Below are positions 1 to 15,900 of a DNA stretch of 64,000 bases, piece by piece. Each line of letters opens with the position of its first letter. Within the stretch, counting starts at the first letter, position 1. The translations under genes and the position numbers were made by a program. The DNA lies in assembly GCA_025267735.1 (NCBI GenBank), contig CM046307.1:54803395-54867394 (forward strand), read 5' to 3'. The notes beneath the pieces were generated by a model. It saw only the letters and a list, made by a program, of their open reading frames with translations, was not told the DNA's origin and did no database searches. This stretch comes from Mactra quadrangularis (taxonomy: Eukaryota; Mollusca; Bivalvia; Venerida; Mactridae).

Positions 1-3000
1 AATTAACCTTTGGAAAATAATTACTATGGTTTGTTAGGAAGGAATATTAAAATCAAACAATTGTATTACTGGTCACTTTTTTTGGCATAATGTGAAAATT
101 TGACCAAGTATACCAACTTAGTGCATACAACATAAATATTACAATGATAGATTTAGCATTATAATGTAATTGCAAATTGCTACGTTTATTTCAACTAATG
201 CCAGTTATGGTAAACTTCTTGTTTAAATAGAAATGCATGACAAAACATTCATTTTGGCTAAGAACTAAAAGCTTATTAAAAAAACATCAGAAAAAAATGT
301 AAGAAAAATAAAAAACAAAATCTTCCATATACAATCTATTCCAATAGATTTCTGGTAAAAAAAGAAAACTCTTTAATGTCACAAATTAAACTAGAAAATA
401 CTCTTGTACCTAGGGAGATGTAAAATACTAACAGAAATCTAATATAATCATTACAATACTTGATTAATTATCAAAGTATAAAAATGACCAAGGTTGGTAA
501 CTCATGTTTGAAATATTCTCTTTTTAACTGTATTTAATGCTGTGTCAATACAATTATGGTCATTTTATAGCTACTCAAAATTAGAAAATTATAGAAATAA
601 TATTCCCAATAGAAAGTTGGAGTAAAAACCAAGCTTGGCTTGATTATTAATAAATCATACATGAGTGACCAACCAATATGAACAAGTAAGAGTTGTATTA
701 AAATAGAACAGTACATAATATCCTGTTATGAATAGAGTAGACTAGCTGCATACTAAATCACTGATTATTTATAAAAGCATCTATAAATTATTAATAACTA
801 AAATAAGACATTTTTAACTAAAAAATAAGAATATCAAATAAAAGAATTGTAGCAACTTTATTTATTTCCTTTAAATCTTGTAGGGCTATACACAATATAG
901 GGTTAAAAGTGTTCCCTTACAAACTAAGTTGAATATTATCCAGCAATCTATATTAATTATATACAGACGGAAAGATAGTTTTCTCTGTTCTTTAAAAAAA
1001 CTAAATTTTAACAAAAATGAAGATTAAATCAAACTCGTAATGAAAGGCTCAGTTTGGCATATCATGCAACACACTAAAGTCAGAACATAAAAACTTAAAA
1101 AACTAATCACCGATCAATTTAATTGGTTGACTTAATACTGTATCTCAGCCTTCAGCAAAAATTGTTTTAGTTTTTTTAACCTATACCTTGTCTTAACACT
1201 GACAAATATCATAACAAAAAACGGATAAAATTAAAAATTGCAATATGAGCAAAAAGTAGAAAAAACTACAAATGATTAAGACATTGTTTATGTGTTTTTA
1301 AATGAATTGTGTACAAGCAACGATGAAAGAAAACTAATATGATATAAATACAGGGACAATCTGAACACATCTTTAATCCAACATATAAAATAATCATGAA
1401 AAAAATAAATAAGAATATTAAACAGTCATTATACATAAATAAAATATGGCATACTTTCAGCAAATATAATCACAAAATAAATATGACTACAATCATTTTT
1501 ATATATGAATCAAGGCAGACTATATATCTTCAACTTCTTTATAAAAAAACTATTCAAATAAGTTACCTCCCTTTCAACAACACTAAATTGGTTAAGAAAA
1601 CTTTTCTTCTTGAATATCTACAAATTGCATACTACACAATTCAAACAAACTAATGTAATACTAACTCACACTCCTCACTAACGAACACTAGTTAAAGGTA
1701 AATAGAATGCCTTCAAAACAAATACAATATATAAAAAGGGAATTCTTTAAAGGAGCAAATTAAGATCTAATATAAACATCTTCAAGGTAATTGGTTGAAA
1801 AATATAAAATCCTGATTTTCACAATTTCTGTTGTTTTCACATAAGAAAAAAAATCTTCGCTTCAGGACCAAATCAGAAATTTTCCATACAGAAAACTGTC
1901 ACTATCTTGAGATAGTAGGCATTTGTGCTATTTTTGTGCCAGCTGAACTATGTGTATAATTTGCATACTAGAACCAATTGGGCAACAATTAATGAAAAAC
2001 AGAGGTTGTGATGTATACTTTGATATACGAAAAAGCAAATATTTTCCTTAAAAGTAAATTTTGATTTCTTTATCCACCCAAGTTTCTGTATATAACTACA
2101 GTAGTATAACAGTACCTTAAAACACTGACCAACAATAGAAAAAGAAAATTATCACAATTTTGATAACACAAAAATAAATAATTGTAATAAGCTGTTGTTT
2201 TTCATAATAAATTTGATTTTTAGTGCTAAGAAACAAGTGAGAAATAAAGGGCAATTTCTAACAATAAAATAAAAAACCTCACTAACTACGAAAATATTAC
2301 AACAAAATGAAAATATTACATAAATGATAAGGTTCATTTCATCAAATTGCAGATTTAAATACTAAGTACATTTTTCAAGGCCCCAATAAAACAACAAAAC
2401 TAAAGAGTTTATCATTGATTATAACATCCCTTACATTCAGGTTCAAATATAAATCTATATACACATACCCTGTGCAGACTAGCTATTGTAATGGATAACC
2501 AAAATATTTTGTACCAAGCAAAAATCAACACATACAAACTGATCACTTATTCTTCAACTTTAAAAAAACTATTATCACTACAGCCATGAGCAATACTTTA
2601 ATCTTGTCTCAGCTTAACTTTAGATTACTTTAATACTTTAAATAAAATTAAAATTGATTTTTCAAATTTTCATTCTTCATAGCTACAATTTAGTTTTCTA
2701 ATCAGCAGGGCTCAATGTTAACTTTTAAAACATGTTGCCCCGGAGGCAGAAATAAATTATGATTGCCTGATTGGACAACATATGGTGAAAACTTGTAGAC
2801 CGAAACCAAAGTTAGGATGTCAGACATTCGAAACATAGTTAATTTCAAGCCCTGATCAGAAATAAATTGATGCCTTATTCAAGCTAATAGTATTCTAGGT
2901 CATAAATTTCAATAATTGAGACAAGATGCCAGTATACAGACAGCATTCATTCATTGTGTAGACTGTCTGTCCTCCAAAATATAGGAAAAAAACTATAAAC

Positions 3001-3975
3001 ATTTAAACCAATACAAAGAACAAATGTATATAAATATAGTTCTATTTACAAAGATTATATTCAACTATGTACAAAAACTACAGAATGTTTTAGAAAACAT
3101 TGAACATTTAAACACAGTACAAAGTAAACATGCAAGCACAAAGAACAAAGTTTTTTAACTACTAACACTCACAAAAATGGTGAATAAAATAATGTCTGAA
3201 CACAAATTTGTCAATATAATAAAAACGAGCCAACTCAAAAACTATTACAGGGATTTAATAATTTTTCAGCAAACTGACAAATTAACAAGTTATTACTGAC
3301 GATAACCTTTCTGGTAACTGCCAACTTTCATATTGACTGGGTCGTGAGTAAGTATGACGATTTTTAAACTTACTCATAAGACCAAAACTTTTGTACATTT
3401 CTAGCACATTAGAACAGGAAAATATAAGTTTACAAATCATAGAATGTTAACACAAGCACATCTGGCTACAACAGTATTTACTGCATTGAAAAAATAACTG
3501 TAATATACAATTTAAAACAATACTAAATCTTTGTAAAAGTAGCCTGTGCACAAACCATTTTCTTCCATTTATCATAAGACAGGACTTTCTAAATCAGGCA
3601 ATATTTGCAAAGACTTTTGGGATGTTAAACTTGGACAATCATTAAAATATAAAATACAGTTACATTAAACTAATGTAACTATTATAAATCAATTAAAAAA
3701 CAAACAAACATAAAAACATTCAGTAAAAACTAAAAACAACAGTAACAACAACATGACAACAAGGAAGTTTGTACAGACTGTATTTAAATAAACAACAGTA
3801 TTTAAACAACAGTATCACACAGTGAGTTCCTTGTAAACCCTTACATCTCATCAAAAGAATCACTGATTACCACAAGCAAAATTTCTCTGCCCCATTATAC
3901 CTAAACTCTCTTATAGTCAGCTGCCAGTCAACAATTACCATTCACATTACATTCCCTATTCCCTAATCAATTTAG
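1..3975. other. RFX 3' flank, no further gene seen
   Basis: This is AT-rich sequence downstream of the RFX stop codon. Part of it is probably the RFX 3' untranslated region, but many AATAAA-like words occur on the minus strand and I cannot choose a cleavage site. The open frames here are short, low-complexity and lack family signatures. I see no repeat with clear ends. Confidence 0.5.
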
Positions 3976-6900
3976 CTATTCTATTTTGAATCGTTTTGCA
4001 GTTGTACCATCTCCAGCAGCAAAATTGTTAGACACTGGCATAACAACAATAGTCTTTGCACCTCCCATGCCTCCAGTAGTAGTTGCAGTCTTCACTGCCA
4101 GAGTTCCAGTGTTTCCAGAGGACACTAAACCAACGGCACCATTATGGTTAGCAGTGCCTGCTGTAGTTGCACTAAGCACCATCAACGTTGTTGCTCCAGA
4201 GTTACCTCCAAGATTCTCTGCTGTTGATCGTGTTATAAGCGATGTTGCTCCAGCCAATGTTTTGTTTAGCGGAGCTTGTATGAGCGTAGGTTTGGTGACG
4301 ATTGCGCTGGTAGTTTTGTTAATAGATTGCGCCACTGGTTTCTCTATGTCTGGTTCAGAGAAACTCATGGCAACTGCACTACTGAGATCCACAAACTGAA
4401 AATACAGACAAGATTTAGTTAAAAAAAATTGTAAATTATGTTGAATAATATAAACAGGGTTTCCTGTAATATACAAGCAAACAATTTACAGAAGACAGCA
4501 AGCTGTACATAATGAAGTTATACAGTTAGTACATTGGTTGTTATTTAGAATTTATCTTTTCATGAAAATAATTACAAAATAGAAATTCTTTTTAAATATT
4601 TTTTTCAAAAATAGTACTTCATTTATATTTTTCATGTAAATTTAAATTAAATTGATAGTAAGTGCATATCATTATCAAACTGTAGATTTCGCAAACAATT
4701 CAAAATAGAAAATATACCTTAAAAGAAATAATTAATGAAAAGTAAATCTCACTGATTGATCAGACTAAATTGACTTATATATAGCAGTCAGTCAACCTAA
4801 CCGCCATTCCAGGAAAAGCTAAATTTCTAGATTAAGCTGGTACCAGTTTCAAGGCAATACCTCCTACATGAGTGACTGACAACTGCCTTATATCATTTCA
4901 AGTCAGTAGTAGGAGGGTGAATTGCTGTAAAAGTAATTTCATGACCAAACTCTTTGAAAGTATGCCCACCCAGGATCAAACGTGCGACCTCTCAATAAAT
5001 AGACTATACATATAAAATATATATAAAAAGCTACAAACTGAGCTAGCCAGATAGGATATGATCATAAATTACAAGCATTACAAACCTCTCCCATCACAGC
5101 TATAGGAGTCTCCCCAGTTGCTGAGGCAACTTTATGTTCAACAAGATAAAACATATATTCATCATATAACAACCGTATCAGATGAAATGAACCAAAACTT
5201 GCAGCACTTCTCAATGTAAGATCTCTGATAACCATTGAGCTGTAAATACAACAAACAACAATTTAACCAAACTTAAACCTTAAACATGGAGTTTGAATAT
5301 AAAGTTAAATAGAAGTTATGTTTTAGGTATCTAATCAACGGCTATATTTTGTAACATGACTTTGTGTCACAGACATAAAATCAGAGTTCAAAGATTATGA
5401 AAATGTCATGCAGTCGTAACAAGTAAACAGTGCTTTGCTGAGTGCTTAAATATAAAATGTGAGCCTACAGCCCAGTAGGTTTGAATTGTTGGGGACATTT
5501 AAAACTTATTGGGGCCCAAAAAAAATTTTGCTTCTGGTGCAATTTATATTGGTAATTATTAATTAGCAAAATCCTTGGCTAAACACTGCATGCTGACCTA
5601 TCAAAACTTTAACACTATCATGAGTGGAAGTTGAAAGTTTTGAAAATACTGAAAATCTACTTTCAGAATACTGAAAGGTACAAGGAATAAACAAAATGGC
5701 TGAAATATGTACTTGGTCATATGACAGTCAGTCACCAAAAAAGTTCAATTTGATGATCCTACCTGTAGAAAGACCACTTGAGTAAAAATTGTCTAGCAGC
5801 CTTTGGAAAGTTGGCACTTCCTTCATGTGGTTTAAGGACCTGATTAACTACACCTTCAAGCCATATAGCCCATTGTTCTAAGGAATTTTGAGCTTGTAAT
5901 GTTTTCTTGAAATCTTGTTCTAATTGCTGCACCATGCTATCATCGCACTGGCATACCCAACTTGCTTGCTCCTGAATAAATTGATAGATCATAGTGTTAA
6001 CAAAGTGTACATTGCATGGACATGTAAAATTAGGGCAAACAATGCCTTAATAAAATAAATATTCCATGGTTTCTGATGTTATATTTTATTTCACTGCCTA
6101 TAGTTTTTAATTTTTACTATTATATATATGTATACTTAGCCAAACAAATACATCTACTGACAAAACACAGTTTAGCAGAGTATATGAATTGGAAACTACA
6201 GAGTTAAATGTCCATCAAAAATGCAGCAACAAATATTCATAAACTATTTCATTAAAAGGCATATTTACCATTCTACTAATGGAACTTAATAATCCAAATT
6301 GTTTGGAAAGAACACTGAATCACATTGTCTCGGATTGAAGACCAATTGTTTTATCCAAATCAGACCAGAGGTGTTTACCCATTAACACACAAAATTTCAG
6401 CTATAATACTACATTGAAAATATGGATCCAGTCTTTTCCTAATTCCACAAGCCAGATTTGACCCTGGCCAGTGAAAGTTTCCTATTTCATATACTCAGGC
6501 AAGTGAGTAATAATCTTGGCTTATCACTATAAAAACATGATAGATCCGTCAAGTGCTGGTAAAATTCTACAATGAAGTCTGCTAATTAGTATATTAAAAA
6601 TCTGTTTATTACCTGTACATTAGCAAAGTCCACTCTATTTAAGTCTGTTAACATCTGATTTATTTGTGAGGTATTTTGAAGTACTGCCCTAGCAGCTTGA
6701 GCAAGATGGTTAAGGGACGTGTATCGTCTAAGTGTCTGGGCAAAGGCACTTACTGCTCCAAGCTACAAAATAAACAGTCAACAATAACTATACAGTCAGC
6801 ACAAAAATAGAATGTATTATTCTGTATAAAGCACCAGGGAAAAAACATTACTGCTTCAAAAAAGATGACCACACAATAAAGGTGCATATCAGATCAAAAT

Positions 6901-9900
6901 TCAAGCTTAGAAATATTTTGTCTTGGCTACTTATATAACTGGATTTAAATACTGCAGTACTTCTGTACTAATTGCCTATAAAAAATAGTTTTCAGTAACT
7001 ATGTACATGGGGATTATTGAACGAATATTGAGTATTTAAATCACCAGGCTTAATGTATGCCCCACTGACAATTGAATAAAATCTATCAATACAAATATCA
7101 TATTAGCAAGGGTGCAAGATGAAAATTTTAAAAAACCTGAAAACTGTAATTTGAAACCATTTTTCTTCATAATTTAATATCAGAACATTGCCTGATTTGT
7201 TGTGAAAAACCTGAACTTCAGGCATATGCCTGAAAACTTGCACCCATGTATTAGTATACAGATTATTTTTGTCTCAAAGAATGATTATATAACAGTTTTT
7301 ACCTTTGTTTTCATCATGTCATCAGGCACATTGGTCATGGCTCCTTTCAGCCAATTCTCTAAACTTTTGGCGAAGTTTCTAATAGCTTGAGTTAAAGAAC
7401 CTGTAAATAAAACAACAAATTAACATACAAGTAACAATAACTTAATAACTTTATTGTTAAGAAAGAACATTCTTCTTTTGTATGGTTTATGTCAGGTCAA
7501 CACAAATTATGGTCATTTTACTGCACCAGCTCACCCAACACTTATTCCAGTTTTCTGGACCCTTGTCTAGAACCAGTACTTGCCTATCCTTCTATAAGGT
7601 TGACAACATCTCCATATACCTTTACAAGAAGAAAAATGAACATAATTGTCAAATTTTCATAGAAGGTATAACCAGCCAGTATGGGCTTCTAATCTACGAC
7701 CAAACTCCGAGATTCCATATCCTGGGCATAGCCTACTGCCACACAGACACAGGTTACATGACAATAACCAGACTTTCAACTGCATGTTAACATTAACACA
7801 TGATAAAAGAATAAAGGAATAACAAACTTACTTGGTATGGGTCTAAGGACATCTGGTATAAGTACTTCAACAAGAGCTTGATAAAACATGTAATCAGATT
7901 TACGTACATAATTTTGTACTGGTTCGTACTTGCACATTGTATATAATTTTTCCCTGGGTAATCGTCTCTCATAATCATTATCAGTACTGTAATAAAACAC
8001 CAATATTCACATCATAAAACAACGATACATTATTGCTGCTACTTATTCATGGTACATTACCTTTATTACTCTTAATTTATCATCAGATAAAATCTATACT
8101 ATGTATAGCAAGTTATTTCAGAACATTTCAATTAGCAGAACTGAACTACTTAAGTAAACTATACAACTGATAAAACATATATTGAAGATTTTAAATCAAT
8201 AAAAAGGTGTAAGCTTACATATCAGGAATAGCAATAGTCAAATAACACAGGCCTACTACAAAGCCACAAGGCAAAAATAAGATTTTTTTTAGATTTTCAA
8301 ATATTTGTTATATAAGACACACCACAAACAATGAAACAACAACCTAAAGGGTTTCCGCCTAATTAAGGATGATTTTATTCACCCACTAATACAGCCAGGT
8401 GGGGACCTAGTTTCTTAACACATGAGATCTAAATGCAGATCAGTATTATACACTTACAACTATTTCAATCTGGAAATTAATAAACTGATTGGCAAGCTCA
8501 TGCTTAGTAAATGTGATTATAATAAGAAAATTGGAAAGTCAATATCAAAGGTTCCTGTCACAATATGCATATACATAAATCAAAACTAATATACAGAAAG
8601 GTTCCATTATAAAGACCACCTTAATTGGTTATGGCAGAATCATATGATTTTGACGACTTTTAAGTGCCAAATGCTTAATATGCTAAGAAAAGGTCCCTAT
8701 ATAAAACCATTCCACTATAAAGACCATAGATTATGATGATTCTAATAGTGAAACTTTACTGTAGTTAAAATCAGGAAGAAATTAACAAGGATGTACCATT
8801 TCTATTGACATAGACTAAGTCTATATGTACTAAATATGCTATCTATATGATAAATAAGACAATACCTATGATCTATGGATGCATTTCTCCAGAAGCCTTG
8901 CCATAAAGCTTCAATCAATGAGAACTGTAAGTTGACTACAACATCAACAATAGCCTGTAAATAAAAGTAAAACAATTCATTGTATAGTCTGTCTGCATTG
9001 CATAGGTGCTAGTACTATATTCCTGAAATTATTAAATTTCACAATTTCTGCAACAGTTTAATTAGAAAAGTACCGTTTTTCAGGAACTAAAACTTTCACC
9101 TGAGTGCATTTTTTAAAGTAATTTACTAATGCAATTGACAAAATATTACATGCTAAAATTTGTGTGTAAACCAACATTCAAAGTTATTGATGACAGTTTT
9201 ATGTACATCTATATGTTTGTTTGAACCAGTAGTTAACAAGATTTTACCATCAACTCTAGATGTGATAATTCTAAAGTATAAACCTGAAAATTAATCACTT
9301 TTTGGACTCACAGAGAATAAGTCTGTATAAGACCACAGAGTTGTTGATGATAACTCATCATTTACAAAAAAGTAAAAATGAATCAGACAATACATGTACA
9401 CTTCCCATACTCTGCTGTCAGATTTCATCCCATACTAAACACATACTTGTGCCAGTAGCTGACAACTGCCCTACCTAATACAGAAGTAGGAAGGTAAATG
9501 ACCAATTTCTATAGAAGTATGTTACTATGTAGGTCCTGCTCAGGAATCAAGTTCCAAACTTGTGGTTTCATAGTCAGATGTTCTACAGACTGACATAACC
9601 TGGCAGGTAACCTATATAAATTTTATGGTAATTAAGAAATAACAGACAGTTGCACTTGTTTTTATGCACGTAATTTATAACTCATGCTGAAGCACAACTT
9701 ATATTATTTTGGCACATCAAAGCTTGTGCCTATGTGTTATTCTATAACAAATATAGAAAAAAATGTACGTTATTTCCATTTTTCCATACAAAATTCTCTT
9801 TAGTTTTATAAAAGAGGGGGTAATATATAACAGCCATGTATTTGTTCAATATCAAAACATAGAAGACATCATATTTAATTTAGTGTGTTTGCATTAGCAG

Positions 9901-12900
9901 TGGTTTTTTCAGGCCATTTTGAAAATAAATTTTTAAAAAATCCTCCTTTTTCATTTTGGTAGCTATTTTCCCCTAAATAATGGCCCTCCAATATTTTCAA
10001 TAAAAGTGAAAAAAAAAACGCTAGTTAGAAATATAAATAAAGTATACCTCAGCATGTTCCCTATACATTTTTTGAAAGATATGTACATGATCTGGAGTAA
10101 TACCATCAGGTAGTGGTTGTGAAGATAAATCTATATCACCAAAGTTGGGTATAGCTCCTGATGCATCACCAAGAAATTGTTGATGTTGGTGTTGTTGTGT
10201 AGTTGGACCTTCTGGTTGGGTTTGACTCTCAGAGCCACCATAACCACCATCACCACCTTCAGACTTAGGTCGGAATCTAAAATTTATGTTTAAGTGTTGT
10301 TAGTACGTCATGTTTCAATGTTTGTTTGGATTAGGTATAAACATCATCATTACATGTCAACACTAATTATGGTCATTTTAAAAAAGCCAGCTCACCCAAC
10401 CTGGTTTTCCTGGACCTTATACAGATCTACCCTTGTAAAAGGTTGATTTCTGCTCTACTTATAAATTGCAGAAAATCAACAATATTGTTGAATTTTCAAG
10501 GAAGGGTATAACTAGCTTCAAACTTGCAATCCCTTCAGGACACTAGATTTGAAATCCTGCACCTAGAAAATGATTTGATACAAAATTGATTCTATTTTCA
10601 TTTGTACAAATACAGTACTTGCATGCATGTAACAACTCATAATTGGACGTTACCAGTCAATCACAAAGTCAGCTTGCTATAAGTAAATTCAAAGGTAAAT
10701 AAATTAGAATTCTAGAAGAAGTCTATAGCTTATAACTGCAAATGACAAGATTATAATAACAGAGAATATTACAATTAATTTTCAAAAACTTACTTTTTCC
10801 CTTGATATAATGGTTGTTGTCTCATAGCCATTGTTTGATCATCAGTAAATTGATTGAGAGGTGAATTAGCTTTTATTCTGATACCATAATAATGGTACTT
10901 GGAGTTACCCCTGAAAATATAACCAAACAATGTTACATCATCTTTGACAGTACAAATAATCATATATGATAGAAAATGGTAAAGTGTATCAGGTCCCTAT
11001 GGTTATCTAGAGGCAAAACTCGACAATGTATTATTTAGACTAAGTCACAAGTTATCTATAACCTGTAAAATCCTATTTGTGTATAAGGTTTATCAAATTC
11101 TGTAACTGAAGCATGATTTGTAACCTTAAAAACAAATTGCCTCCTTTTTGTTCCAATATTCAGAAGTTTGCACAAAATTAAAGGGCCTTACAAAATTTCT
11201 ATGACTAACGAAATTAGCACAAAAACTGAAATTGCATACTGCAGGTAATTTAACTTTTATTAAAGCATATTCATATAAGTTAACATACTCTGAACCATAC
11301 AATTATTCAGTATTTGGGGAAGGGGACAAGGGGCTTACTATATGTACAACATTACCGGAAATTTTATTGCAGTTTCAAGGCAAAATAAAAACATCCAAGA
11401 TAAGCTCCAATTCGGGGAAAACTTAATGATTTTAATGAAAGGGTAAGGGTCCTCTTAACAGTTCAATTATATCAGGAAAAAAAGTCCCGATACTTAAAGA
11501 CTATCCAAGTTTAACTTACCTTGTACCTAAACGTCTAGTTCTCAGACCAAGGAATACAGATCTAATTAATTTACCAAACGATGCTGGATTCATAGGATCT
11601 AAATTTTGTTCTTGGCAATGTCGTAAATAATGATTATACAAGGTACTTCTAGGTAAACTAACGCCATCAGCAGTCTCATAGTTATCTATCAACCATTGTA
11701 CCTACATAAATATAACATTTATAAATATATGCTTTGATCTTAATCACATGTTTCATTTCTTAATTAATTTCTATTTTTCAATTCTTAAGGTTAAACACAA
11801 AAAAAACAAATAACAATTAACTGACATAAATTGAACATTTTTATCTTGAAGCTGATTGAAGAAGCATTATTTCAGAATCACAGTAAAGTTCTGCTCTGAA
11901 GATAACATAGATTATAGCAAAATCATGCAATTTATGATGATTTTCAAGTCCAAAATGCTTTATTTGAAAACAAAAAAGGTCACTATATTAAGACCATCTA
12001 TTTTGATGTCACTTACAGCAAATTTTACTGCACATGTATACAACTATAAAATAGCAATAATTTTTGAATGAATAATTATTTATATGACTACCATGAGGTA
12101 ATAGAGTAATGGATCATCATACTATAATAAATCACACATTATGATTCATAAGTTTTGAAGTTTCTTATATCGGAACTTTACTGTAAATCACAATCATTAA
12201 AACATTAAAAGATTATTCTTATAGTTGTTCCACCAGCAGAATTATATCATAGAATCTAGACTTAAATGTCAGACAGTATAGTAAGTATATAATGACAAGG
12301 TATGTAAGTACATTACAATTAATTGACTATCGTTCTTTTCATGTTATTTCAAGTGGAAACCTTAATCATCATCATTTATTTCTTACTACATCATATTACA
12401 CATTACCACATTATTACAGCACGGTCATTGGCTTACAGACTTCAAGTTGTATGCATATGATAATTTTAATACTAATGGAAAATTAATAGAATTGTATATT
12501 GAGTAAAGTTGGAACATGTCGATATTATAAAAAATTTAAAGCATAAAAAACACATTCCAAAATGAAAAGTCATGCATTGCACAATGAAAAAAAACACCAT
12601 AAGAATAAAACATTCACAATTTTATGTTTGCTTAGCGCCTGACTAAGAATATATGCAAGGTCATCATGATACCATGAGCTAAGTTTCATACCAGTCTGAA
12701 AATTTAGCTAGTGTACTAAGAACTGATTCTAACCTATAAAAGTGCTTGAAAATCCATTCAGTTTTTCAAATTAAACAGTCAAGTGGTTATTTGGTACAAT
12801 AAAATTTGCAATTTGCCAAACTAATTTCCAGTACGAGAAAAAGTTTTTAGTGAAGAATGCATACATTAAGAAATCATTACTTATAAAATGCTTGAGTGTA

Positions 12901-15900
12901 AACATAATATGAACACAAAGTATAAGGAAGTTATTACAACAAATCAAGGATGTTTAAAATACCAACTGAATACAAGCATCAAAATAAAATATAAAAAAAC
13001 ATGCTTTTATTTGTCTAAAACACTGAGCATGTTCAAACTGAAGATAAAATAAAGTATAAAATCTTTCAAATAAATAATACATATACAGATAACATAACAT
13101 GTTACATAGAAGTATTAATCTAAAGTTATGTTTCTAAAAAGCACATGAAAATCTAAAGAGAGCAAAAAATGAAACCAACTATAAAATGCCAACAACCACC
13201 CAAATTTTAAATGAATCAAAGGAAATTGATGGCTCAGGGCAACACTAATCTCCACTTTTTTATTTACAAATAGTAAGACTAGTTTTACACTAACCCATCA
13301 AAATGGAAATAAAAAGCCGAGTATCCTAAATATGTTTTGTAATCATAGGAGCCATTGAAAGAAAACAATTACACATATAGTCAAGAATGAACTTAGAACT
13401 TTTAAAACTTCAATTTTGTACCACTTTGATAACAACCCTTTCATGTGCTTTTTTAAATTCTTGAGACTAAACAGAACCCAACCACCAGTAATATACTAGA
13501 ATAGCATGCCATCCTAAAAAGCAGAGGGTCGACAAATTAAGGCCATCCCATGCCCTGTCATGCAGCCTAGGAACAGGGCAACAATATACAATACATTCAC
13601 ACCAGATACAAAATGTAGTGGATAGCAGACTGACAGTCAATGTTATTTATTCAACTTAGAATAAAATGAATGCCTAAAATTTTCCGACTATTGAATTGAT
13701 TAATGTATAATCAAGTCAAAATTTAAGCCACAAATATTGTAACATAATTTTTTTTTACTTAAGAAGAGTTATTTTGAAATTTTTAACCCAATGCTCAATT
13801 GACCAAATATTTTCAATACATCATTTTTGCGAAAAAGTTAGGCAAATATAAACCTATCAAATAAAGACTCATGATCGAATATCTTAGAATCATCAAAGTT
13901 TAGTAGCTATTAAACTTAAAATTCTGTTAAGTAGTCAACATAAGACTGCAAGAACGAATTTTTATACAGCAGTCCTCACCTTAATCCACAAGCACAAAGT
14001 GGGAGACAAGTGAAAATAGAGTTATGCTAGTGAAAATGGTGTATTTCATATATTAAATCAGGCTAGTTGATAGTTTCACTTATTACTATAAAATACAAGA
14101 TATTGGGAAACAGCTTTTGTAAAATTTCAAGGCCAAGACTAATACATTTATTATCCGATATGCAATCCACATACATTTGTATCCAGTTTTATTAAAGTAT
14201 ATAATAATCATGTTGGATTACCCCACTCTTGAGAGATGGAACATCAAGGTTTACAGAGCTACCCTTACTCTCGAAAGTACTGGCATATCTAGCCAGAGCT
14301 GACTGCTGTAACGATGAAAAGGCAAAAAAAACATGGATCAAAAGATAGACAAGTCTAGAGTCAATACAAATCTCTTGTCATCAAGACAATGACAAGTTAT
14401 TATTCAATTTACATAGAAACAATTGTCACAACAAGTAACTAGAAAAATTTGGCATGCACAACGTTAACAAATATATCAAAATTGAGCACACTAGCTGTAC
14501 TATATAGTTCGAAAAAAAAAAACAAGAAAAAAAATCAAAAGTTATAATATAGAGATCTAAATGTTATGTACAGCATTAATTTAGTATTTCTACAAATATG
14601 GATAATAAAAACAATGAGAAAATTTTTTGATGTAAATTGTAATGGCAAATCTTGTCATTTTTCTATCTAGTTAAGTTAAGGTTAAGCTCTGTAAACGATT
14701 GATTGAACAGGAAGAATGTTTTTAGAATAATTAAAATAGTCTACAGGATGACAGTCTATCAACAACAATCAGTGATAGGGGTAGCAAATATCACAAATTT
14801 TGAAATACTCGGTGAATTTAATGTGGTTTTTTGATAACAAGTGGAAATTTCAAAACTTGTTTTTTAGAAAAAGTGCAGCATATACAATAATAATCTGTAA
14901 AACATGTATTACTAGTATAGGAAAACAAAAGCGAAAGTCAAAATAAACATAGTAGTTGTTGTTGATGACTGAGAAGTTAAAACAGTTTTAGCAAGTCAGA
15001 GCTACTAAAAATATATGTAAATAAATATACAGGAAATTTGTTTTCCAGTTTGAAAATCAAGAAAATTGAAAAGAAGAATAAAAAGACAAGATCTCCCATT
15101 GATGCGTTATATATAAAACATAGGATACCTTCTCAGATGTTGAACATTTTAAACACAATCACAACATCAATATATACCAACAAGTGTATTTTTATCATAT
15201 ATACAACAGAACTGTTCTTTTTTACAAAGGGAATATGTTTTTAATAAAAATGCACATATATGTTTGTTTGTTTTTACAAAATACGCATGTGTAAGGGTAA
15301 TTAGATACAGAACAAGTATATTTATATATACTACAGTACAAAGCACCAATGGGGCGATCTTTGTTTTTACAAGAAAAAAATCTTCAGTATAATTTAAAAA
15401 ACTTTCTTTTTATTTTTTACATAACGTTTTCGTACACAAAGCATTGTAATCACAACATAGAAGCATGCTTTATACACCGAAACCAGCCTTGACAGCATAG
15501 TATTGAAATTATCATGTAATATTTTTAAAAATGAAATCGCTGGTTTAGTGCAAACAGTCGTAACTCATTATAAGAAGAGTGAGTTACGATTGTTTTGCGC
15601 TAAACCCGCAAAATGATAGTTTAGTGCAATATACAAAATCATTTCAAATTATAACATGTATAAGATAGATAAGTATGCATGCAATAACTGTTTGCACTTT
15701 TAAGATGATTTCAAAATTACCAATCTGTCCCGAAAACAACAAATCATGTTGAACGAGGCCAACGGTAAATTTTGTATTTGCTTGCAATGTATCAGCATTG
15801 AAATTAACGAATTTATTTGTAATCATATATTGTAAAAAGACTGAAGTTCAGGGAAGACATATACATTTACATATGTAGATAAAAAAAAGCTAAAATTTCT

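Noticed and set aside
1396..1653. 85-codon plus-strand open frame
   Set aside because: Lys/Ile/Tyr/Asn-rich translation typical of random AT-rich DNA; no start context or homologous motif.
3986..4399. 137-codon plus-strand open frame
   Set aside because: It is antisense to the last RFX exon, which has clear splice and phase support; the frame is a by-product of its Ala/Thr/Gly codons.
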